From positions 1 to 35,836 of the forward strand of contig JADDQF010000149.1 in NCBI GenBank assembly GCA_016781505.1: a stretch of DNA of 35,836 nt, read 5' to 3'. The position numbers were made by a program, and so were the translations under genes. This DNA comes from a bacterium. GTDB lineage: Bacteria; Chloroflexota; Chloroflexia; Chloroflexales; Kallotenuaceae. Below are positions 30,523-35,836 of the stretch, piece by piece (position 1 is the stretch's first letter; each line of letters starts with the position of its first letter). The notes beneath the pieces are model-generated. The model saw only the letters and a list, made by a program, of their open reading frames with translations, was not told where the DNA came from and searched no databases.

Positions 30523-31005
30523 ATGCCAGTGCATCGCCTCGTTACATCGACAACATTACCGCTGCAGCGCGATCAGGTCTTCGCCTTTTTTGCCGACGCG
30601 AGAAATTTGCAACGAATCACTCCGTCTGAGCTGCAATTTGAGATTGTGACGCCGGAGCCGATCCAGATCCGCCAAGGAACCTTGATCGAGTACCGGCTGC
30701 GCTTGTTCGGCGTTCCCTTTCGCTGGCAAACCGAAATCGCCCTGTGGCGCCCGCCGCATGAGTTTGTCGATGTTCAGCTGCATGGGCCATACCGGCTGTG
30801 GGAACATACCCACCATTTTCACGACCACGTTGCAGGAACGACAATTGAGGACGTGGTCCGTTACCAGCTGCCCCTAGCACCGCTTGGCGAGCTAGCCCAT
30901 CCGCTTGTGCGCCTGCGCCTCAACCATATTTTTCAGTTTCGTGAACGCGCCGTCCGTTGCTGGGTATCCACGCAACAAGCGCTGCCTCCAGCTGGGGCTA
31001 GCTGA
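30523..31005 (+). CDS. SRPBCC-family ligand-binding protein
   Basis: The 160-residue product has the START/Bet v 1-like SRPBCC fold, a deep hydrophobic pocket used for lipid or polyketide ligands, or by cyclases. It matches the subgroup with FAFFADARNLQRITPSEL, RQGTLIEYRLRLFGVPFRW, FVDVQLHGPYRLWEHTHHF and VVRYQLPLAPLGELAHPLV. It is soluble, without signal peptide. ATG 30523 is chosen because the family starts close to VHRLVTSTTLPL and TATAAT lies just upstream; in-frame ATG 30514 and GTG 30502 fall in or before the promoter. It diverges from FAD monooxygenase copy 1 over the shared operator, and converges with tetR. Confidence 0.83.
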   Translation: MPVHRLVTSTTLPLQRDQVFAFFADARNLQRITPSELQFEIVTPEPIQIRQGTLIEYRLRLFGVPFRWQTEIALWRPPHEFVDVQLHGPYRLWEHTHHFHDHVAGTTIEDVVRYQLPLAPLGELAHPLVRLRLNHIFQFRERAVRCWVSTQQALPPAGAS

Positions 31006-31032
31006 ACCAAGCGTTGGCTGAGGTATCCTGAA

Positions 31033-31689
31033 TCAGTCGCCTGTGTCGTCAATTGTGCCAGCAGTGCTTGAGTGCTCCACCAGCATGCCACCCAAAAAGA
31101 CGTCGACGGCCGTGGCAACCATTGTTTCCGCGCTCAGAGTCGCAGAGTCGGGCTGCGGAAACACTTCGCGAGCCATCACAAACCCTACGAGTGAACCAAT
31201 AAAACAGCGTGCTGCTGCCCCGGCATCCATTGGCCGCAACACCCCCAGCTCCATCTGATGCTCCAGGTAGCGCGTGAGAAGCGCAAATCCGCGCGCCGGC
31301 CCAATCGTATTCAGCATCTGCGCCACTGCCGGACGACGTAACGATTCGCCTAACATCAATTTGATCATCGCAACAGTTCGGCGGTTGTCGACAGTCTTGA
31401 TAAACGCATTGCCGATAAGCATCAACAGCTGCCGCGGTGGCAACTCCAGCAACGCGTCACCCTGGTTCAGGAGCGCAACCGTAGGCGCGTGCTGTTCGAT
31501 CACCTGGCGAAACAAGTCGGCCTTGTCCTTGAAGTAGTGATAGATCAGGCCCGGCGACTTGACTCCCGCCGCGTCCGCAATGTCCTTGTTGGTTGCTTGC
31601 TCAAACCCTTTGCTGGCAAACACGTCGAGCGCTCCGTCGATGATCCGCTGCCGACGTCGCTCAAAATCCTGGTCGTCGCGTGCTGGCAT
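31033..31689 (-). CDS. TetR/AcrR family transcriptional regulator
   Basis: The 218-residue product has the N-terminal helix-turn-helix domain of TetR repressors: [20 protein letters not shown], then [28 protein letters not shown] (in pieces, residues 12-65), with the recognition helix around SPGLIYHYF. The C-terminal helical domain (about 70-218) would bind a small ligand and dimerise. It is very likely autoregulated: the palindrome at 31704-31721 lies just past the -10 of its own promoter, and the same palindrome controls the divergent FAD monooxygenase/SRPBCC pair. The ligand cannot be deduced. Confidence 0.93.
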   Translation of the reverse strand: MPARDDQDFERRRQRIIDGALDVFASKGFEQATNKDIADAAGVKSPGLIYHYFKDKADLFRQVIEQHAPTVALLNQGDALLELPPRQLLMLIGNAFIKTVDNRRTVAMIKLMLGESLRRPAVAQMLNTIGPARGFALLTRYLEHQMELGVLRPMDAGAAARCFIGSLVGFVMAREVFPQPDSATLSAETMVATAVDVFLGGMLVEHSSTAGTIDDTGD

Positions 31690-31703
31690 GGGCCGTGCTT
31701 TCT

Positions 31704-31721
31704 TGATTGATTAGTCAATCA
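31704..31721. promoter_or_regulatory. TetR-family operator, site 2 (autoregulation)
   Basis: TGATTGATTAGTCAATCA, identical to the site at 30415-30432 and extended here by one more matching base pair on each side. It covers the expected transcript start of tetR, directly after its -10. Confidence 0.88.
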
Positions 31722-31723
31722 AA

Positions 31724-31752
31724 AATATACATCTGCCTGTCTGGAATTGCAA
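31724..31752 (-). promoter_or_regulatory. promoter of tetR
   Basis: TTGCAA (31752-31747), 17 bases, TATATT (31729-31724) on the minus strand, followed at once by the operator. Confidence 0.8.
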
Positions 31753-31757
31753 TAGGC

Positions 31758-31795
31758 AAAAAGACCGAACCGGCGAGCAGCAAGCGGCTTCGGTC
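31758..31795 (-). terminator. rho-independent terminator of FAD monooxygenase copy 2
   Basis: On the minus strand GACCGAA (31795-31789) pairs with TTCGGTC (31769-31763), with CCG/CGG inside, followed by TTTTT (31762-31758). It is 19 bases past the stop of copy 2 and isolates that gene from tetR. Confidence 0.85.
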
Positions 31796-31814
31796 CCAGG
31801 CAACACGGGAAACG

Positions 31815-33023
31815 TTACTGCTTCACATGAACCGGCCAGGCGCCAAACGCAATCAACCAGGCCGGTATCGCGCGTACGACTGGCAAGCGCAGGCCCAGTC
31901 GTAGAAATGCGGGTAGCCGAAATGGCTTGTTTGACTGCAGGACCCCATCTACACCCCAGCGTTGCATGCAGCGTTGAAAGAATTGAATAACGCGGGTCGG
32001 CTCACGACGGCGGCGCTGGACCGCCGCCAGGTCGCGCAGTCGAACGTTGCCCGACTTCAATGGTGCTGCCAGGACATTCGCCGCCACCACGGCATCCTGA
32101 ATAGCGTGATTGATGCCCACGCCGCCGATTGGCGACATCACATGTGCCGCATCGCCGATCAGCAACAATCCCGGGCGGTACCATTGCTCCAAACAGCTGG
32201 ATTCGACCGACAGCAGCGCGCCTTGCTGCCAATCTTGAATCACGTCGATCCGGTCATGGAGCTCGGGCAGTAGCTCCGCCAGCTGTTGTCGCAGCTGCTC
32301 CAGGCCGGCCGCCCGGACATGGGGGTAGCTGCCTTTGGCGATGATATACCCGATTTGCCAATACTCGCCGTGGTCCATCATCACCACCAGGTTACGCCGC
32401 CCAAAGCGAAATACGGCACCGCCCTCCTGCGGATCGTCTGCTTTGCGCGGCAGGTTGAACCACAGCACATCCATCGGCGTCGCGGTAGCTACTGGCGTCA
32501 GCGCAGCCAGGCGACGCACTCGCGAAAAACGCCCATCCGCGCCAATTGTGAGCAGGGCACGTAGCTCATGCGACTGGCCGTCAACCCTATAGCGCACGCC
32601 GCGTGTTACGCCCGCCTCCTGAATCAGTCTCTCGACGCGCGCGCCCATGCGCAGCTGAAAGTTGGGGTAGCGCTGTGCCTCCCGGACGATGAATTCAAGG
32701 AAGCGGGCCTGCGGCAGCATCATGATGAATGGGTAGCGCGTTTTGAGCCGACTGAAGTCGGCAAAGGTGAGTGGCCCGCTGTTGGTTTGCACGGTAAAGT
32801 TGCGAATCTTGGCGTGCGGCAGTGCCAGCAGCTGAGCCGCCAGCCCGAGCTCGGCCATGATTTGCACCACGGCCGGGTTAATCGTATTGCCCCGGAACTC
32901 CCGCGCCCAGTCTTTGTGAGCTTCCAGCAGCGTTACCGCAATGCCCTTACGGGCCAGAAGCAGCGCAAGCACAGCGCCGGCCGGACCTCCGCCAACAACG
33001 CAGCACGTCGTCTGTTCCACCAT
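31815..33023 (-). CDS. FAD-dependent monooxygenase (PHBH fold), copy 2
   Basis: The 402-residue product is a paralogue of the protein at 29128-30390: GGGPAGAVLALLLARKG (about 10-26), FRGNTINPAVVQIMAELGL, RLKTRYPFIMMLPQARFLEF (in pieces), GADGRFSRVRRLA and LLIGDAAHVMSPIGGVGINHA appear at the same places, and both end in WPVH. The substrate is unknown. The start at ATG 33023 fits the family, where the Rossmann strand begins within 10 residues, but no ribosome site is visible; GTG 33086, with AAAGG upstream, is an alternative. No copy of the TetR operator is seen upstream, so unlike copy 1 it may not be in the regulon. A strong terminator separates it from tetR. Confidence 0.88.
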   Translation of the reverse strand: MVEQTTCCVVGGGPAGAVLALLLARKGIAVTLLEAHKDWAREFRGNTINPAVVQIMAELGLAAQLLALPHAKIRNFTVQTNSGPLTFADFSRLKTRYPFIMMLPQARFLEFIVREAQRYPNFQLRMGARVERLIQEAGVTRGVRYRVDGQSHELRALLTIGADGRFSRVRRLAALTPVATATPMDVLWFNLPRKADDPQEGGAVFRFGRRNLVVMMDHGEYWQIGYIIAKGSYPHVRAAGLEQLRQQLAELLPELHDRIDVIQDWQQGALLSVESSCLEQWYRPGLLLIGDAAHVMSPIGGVGINHAIQDAVVAANVLAAPLKSGNVRLRDLAAVQRRRREPTRVIQFFQRCMQRWGVDGVLQSNKPFRLPAFLRLGLRLPVVRAIPAWLIAFGAWPVHVKQ

Positions 33024-33282
33024 GTGCGCATCGTTCGCCTGTGCTGCATGCCCATGCGTGAGCAGCGGAGCAACATGGACAGCCACAACTGCGATCCTTT
33101 CGTTTGTGTGGCAACCGCTAGAAACGGCATGCGGGGTGTTGCACGTGCCTATTGCGTGGTCGCTGCTCTTCTCCGCATGAAACACAAGCAAACAGGATGC
33201 CGTCGCTCACGAGTTTGGCCGCACAAACAGCCGCACGCCTCGTTTTCCAGTCGTGCCGCGTACGTTGCCGTTTTGGGTGTGG

Positions 33283-35742
33283 TTAGGGCTGTCGATAAAT
33301 CGTGTAGTCGCCTGCTTGGAAAGCAAGCTCCATCCAGTCGTCGAATTTGGTTAAGGCGGAGTCGGGGGCGTTAGCAGCGGCCACCAACGCCTGCTCATTC
33401 GGTCCCACCACCACAAAATCGACATTGTAGCGCGCCAGCAGCGATTGCGCCTGCGCAGGATCAGTCGTCGTGTAGAGCGTCGTAACATCTTCCGCACGGG
33501 TTCGTACCTGATCGCGCAGCTCGGGCTGTCCACCCCGCCACAGTTCCTCATGCTGCGTCCAGCCGATCACGGTTGGTCGTCCGGTAACGCTCGCTATGCG
33601 GGCAGTGTCGGCCCGATAAGGCTTGCCCGGCGCTTGCAGCACAACCGCATTCGGCGCCGTATGGGTCCGAATCCAGTCCACCGCCGCTTGCTCAGCCGGA
33701 CGCTCCCGCTCTAAAAAGGCCAGTCCGTCGAGTGTCCGTTGCGCAGCCTGATCGGCAGGTGCTCGCAGAGGATACACAAACGATCCGACCAGCAACAGCA
33801 GCACCGGTGCCAGCCAGAGCAGCGTTCGCCAGCTTAAGTTGCGGCTCAGCAGCCACATTGCGTACGCCGCCAGCGTGCCCCACAGGAGCCAGACCTGATA
33901 ATAGAATTTGAAGATGGTGTTCATGCGCGTCCCGTAAATATCACGCAAAAACACCACGTCAACGCCCCACACCACCAGCGCGCCGAGGGCGAACACCCAG
34001 AGGGCAAACGCTGCGGACGGCTGCTCACGGTACCCGTAGGCCGCGTAGATCGCCGCGAGCGCCAACGGCAATAAACCCAGGAGCGGCCAGCTAATCATGC
34101 TGCCAAGCAGCAGAAGTGCCCCGCACGCTCCCAGTAGTAATGCCTGCGCCACGAGTGAACGTGTTTGCGGCAGCAGGTCACGTGCTACACGCGCTACCAC
34201 AAAGCCCAGCAGCGGCACAAAAAACAGCCCAAAGATGATCAGGAATTCAACCAAGCCCGTGCGTGCCGGTGAGATGCCGAGCGGAAAGCCGACAGTTGGG
34301 GCGACAAATGTCAGATGAAACGGGATATACACCAGATAGCTGACCAAAATCGTCGCGCCGGCCTGTTGGATGAAATGGGCCCAAAAAAAGCGGCGTGCCG
34401 TGCCGGCGAGGCGGAAATACAACAACGCGAGCGCGCCGAGGTACAGCAGCAGGTAGGTCGGCAGATCCCAGCTGTTGATGGCGTACAGCCCACCCAGCAC
34501 AATGCCCGTCACGATCAGCCGGACCACGCCAGCCCAGGAATGGAAATCGGGCGCGCGCTTTCCGGTCAACACGTTGAGCGCGAGTGCGACCGCCAGCAGC
34601 GTCCAAGGCAGGGACTGCACATGCGGGTGCAGATCGCCGAGCAGGAACGAGAAGAATGGAAACTCGGTGATGTTGTACACCCGGTCGACCCTGCCGTCCC
34701 CGCGGCGTAGATCGTCCCATACGGCACGGGATGACCACCAGGCCAGGCTTTGGCTGCTTACCGGAAAAGCTGGATCAAGCTGCGCGGTGCCATCAAACTC
34801 ACCGGCTGGAAAGGGTGGCGGCAAATCGATGGTGTCACGCGGCCCCAGTCCATTCGCGACCGCCCGTGCCAGTTGGGTCGGCTCCAGCGCCACGACCTTT
34901 TCACTCCCCGCCAGCACCGCCAGCGCTCCCGCCTGGTTGGCGCAGATCAGCACCAGCACCACGCCAAGCAGCGGAAAGATCCAACGGCCAAATCTCGGCC
35001 ACCAAGCCTGGCTCGGTTCACCGGTTGCGGTTGAAGGCAGGGCAGCCGGCTCTCCGGCCACTACGCCCACGGCGGGTTTGCTCGGGCCGCTTGCGCCATG
35101 GTCAGTGAGGTCGATCAGATTACGGATCACGCCGGCTACGCCGATCGCCGTAAGCGCAAAGATCGTGGCTAGGCCCAGGGTGTAGCCAACACCAACCGAT
35201 ACCCCCGCCAGCCGTACCAGGGCTGCAATCAGCAGGTAGCCGAGATAGTAGTAGTTGATCGGGTAGGGCGCAAACCACGGGTCCTGAGGCGGAAACTGTG
35301 GACTGTTTAAAATACCGCTGAGCAGCGTCAGATCCATGGGCTGCTCGGTCACCTGAATGCCCGCGCCAAAGCCCCAGAACTGGTGCCAGCGCAGCCAAAT
35401 GCCGCCGTACAAGGCGGCTGCAAAGAGCGCTTCTTGAAAAATAATCCACGGCACCTGCTGGCGCAGCGCTGCGGCACCAAACCGTTGCCACTCTCGCCGC
35501 AACAGAAGTGCGCCGCTCAGCCCGATCACGACTGCGATGCTGCTCAGCTGGACAGCCCCGAACGACCCCAGGCCGAGCATCGAGAGTAGCCATGCGCCGT
35601 AGCCCGTCAACAGGAGCCCAAGGGCCTTGGCGAAACTGTAGCCCCGCTCCGGCAAACCACGAAAAAGCCACACGCTAAGTGGCAGCGCCAGCAGCCCCAG
35701 CATTGCAACAACGAGCCACCAGCGGAAAAAATCAATCAGCAA
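33283..35742 (-). CDS. DUF2298 ('YYY') polytopic membrane protein
   Basis: The 819-residue product is a predicted membrane protein of the Chloroflexi/archaeal YYY family, related in layout to GT-C glycosyltransferases; its activity is not established. Seen are the signature PINYYYLGYLL (about 165-175), the NITEFPFFSFLLGDLHPHV segment (about 360-378), GRVDRVYN, about 13-16 hydrophobic segments, a Pro/Thr/Ser-rich extracytoplasmic loop (about 220-250), and DIYGTRMNTIFKFYYQVWLLWG (in pieces). The last 150 residues are soluble (AVDWIRTHTAPNAVVLQAPG, NVDFVVVGPNEQ, YTIYRQP). The start is a TTG at 35742 with GAGGA seven bases upstream. It follows an upstream gene on the same strand after 39 bases. 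Confidence 0.9.
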   Translation of the reverse strand: MLIDFFRWWLVVAMLGLLALPLSVWLFRGLPERGYSFAKALGLLLTGYGAWLLSMLGLGSFGAVQLSSIAVVIGLSGALLLRREWQRFGAAALRQQVPWIIFQEALFAAALYGGIWLRWHQFWGFGAGIQVTEQPMDLTLLSGILNSPQFPPQDPWFAPYPINYYYLGYLLIAALVRLAGVSVGVGYTLGLATIFALTAIGVAGVIRNLIDLTDHGASGPSKPAVGVVAGEPAALPSTATGEPSQAWWPRFGRWIFPLLGVVLVLICANQAGALAVLAGSEKVVALEPTQLARAVANGLGPRDTIDLPPPFPAGEFDGTAQLDPAFPVSSQSLAWWSSRAVWDDLRRGDGRVDRVYNITEFPFFSFLLGDLHPHVQSLPWTLLAVALALNVLTGKRAPDFHSWAGVVRLIVTGIVLGGLYAINSWDLPTYLLLYLGALALLYFRLAGTARRFFWAHFIQQAGATILVSYLVYIPFHLTFVAPTVGFPLGISPARTGLVEFLIIFGLFFVPLLGFVVARVARDLLPQTRSLVAQALLLGACGALLLLGSMISWPLLGLLPLALAAIYAAYGYREQPSAAFALWVFALGALVVWGVDVVFLRDIYGTRMNTIFKFYYQVWLLWGTLAAYAMWLLSRNLSWRTLLWLAPVLLLLVGSFVYPLRAPADQAAQRTLDGLAFLERERPAEQAAVDWIRTHTAPNAVVLQAPGKPYRADTARIASVTGRPTVIGWTQHEELWRGGQPELRDQVRTRAEDVTTLYTTTDPAQAQSLLARYNVDFVVVGPNEQALVAAANAPDSALTKFDDWMELAFQAGDYTIYRQP

Positions 35743-35781
35743 AGCAACATCCTCATGGCGAATCAGGCAGGTCTGCGGGGA

Positions 35782-35836
35782 TTACTGGCCGAGCTGGCTG
35801 ATGTTGGTTTCCGCTAAGCTGCGCCACGGCGCATCC
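35782..35836 (-). CDS. C-terminal end of an upstream gene (partial)
   Basis: A frame enters from the right edge and ends at TAA (35784-35782), with 17 codons visible: DAPWRSLAETNISQLGQ. It looks like the end of a protein and lies just upstream of the DUF2298 gene on the same strand, so it is probably in the same operon. Too short to name. Confidence 0.4.
   Translation of the reverse strand, partial: DAPWRSLAETNISQLGQ

Noticed and set aside
32568-33374. 268-codon frame on the plus strand over the FAD monooxygenase copy 2
   Set aside because: Antisense of a certain gene; composition (many Arg, Cys, His) is not protein-like.
1-35836. Global reassignment of UGA to an amino acid
   Set aside because: Two genes contain in-frame UGA, but several intact genes (KaiC-like, mobA, mvk) end with TGA at the normal family length.

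Overview
This 35.8-kb window is a chromosomal stretch of a GC-rich bacterium, most likely a member of the Chloroflexota (class Chloroflexia or a near relative). The taxonomic clues are inferences from gene content: a DUF2298/'YYY' membrane protein (a family concentrated in Chloroflexi and archaea), mevalonate kinase in a bacterium, a two-domain KaiC-like ATPase, a DUF6766 protein, a bactofilin, and an rpmH-rnpA-yidD-yidC-jag block that is not next to dnaA. I see no prophage, insertion sequence, CRISPR array, tRNA or rRNA.

Layout. 1-3.0 kb: the 5' part of a Bcp/PrxQ peroxiredoxin whose peroxidatic cysteine codon is an in-frame UGA, a bactofilin, a metallophosphoesterase and a 35-residue membrane protein. 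3.4-8.1 kb: a DUF2804 gene, then the leftward operon rpmH-rnpA-yidD-yidC-jag with a PfkB-type sugar kinase, behind a near-perfect promoter. 8.1-14 kb: a KaiC-like ATPase diverging from a lone receiver protein, then a membrane-anchored J-domain protein, a DUF1028 protein, mobA and a DinB-family protein. 14.1-19.2 kb: a Ser/Thr pseudokinase carrying a DnaJ-type zinc finger, mevalonate kinase, a histidine-kinase-like protein without its phospho-accepting His, and a DUF6766 gene interrupted by an in-frame UGA. 19.4-24.1 kb: the glycine cleavage genes gcvT-gcvH-gcvPA-gcvPB with strong hairpins after gcvH and after gcvPB. 24.2-29.1 kb: an LVIVD-repeat lipoprotein with a PA domain, map, a C45-type acyltransferase/hydrolase and rsmA. 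29.1-33.0 kb: a TetR-controlled module with two FAD monooxygenase paralogues and an SRPBCC protein. 33.3-35.8 kb: the DUF2298 protein and the tail of an upstream gene.

How the genes work together. The rpmH block supplies ribosome, RNase P and membrane-insertion functions. The gcv genes encode the T, H and split P proteins of glycine cleavage; the L protein is not here. The TetR gene and the divergent FAD/SRPBCC pair share an identical 18-bp palindrome placed on or next to promoter elements, so they probably form one small regulon.

The most interesting observations are the likely selenocysteine peroxiredoxin, the two degenerate kinases (one fused to a DnaJ-type zinc finger), the catalytically altered KaiC-like protein opposite a single receiver, and the shared TetR operator. 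All functional calls rest on reading motifs by eye; no database search was possible.
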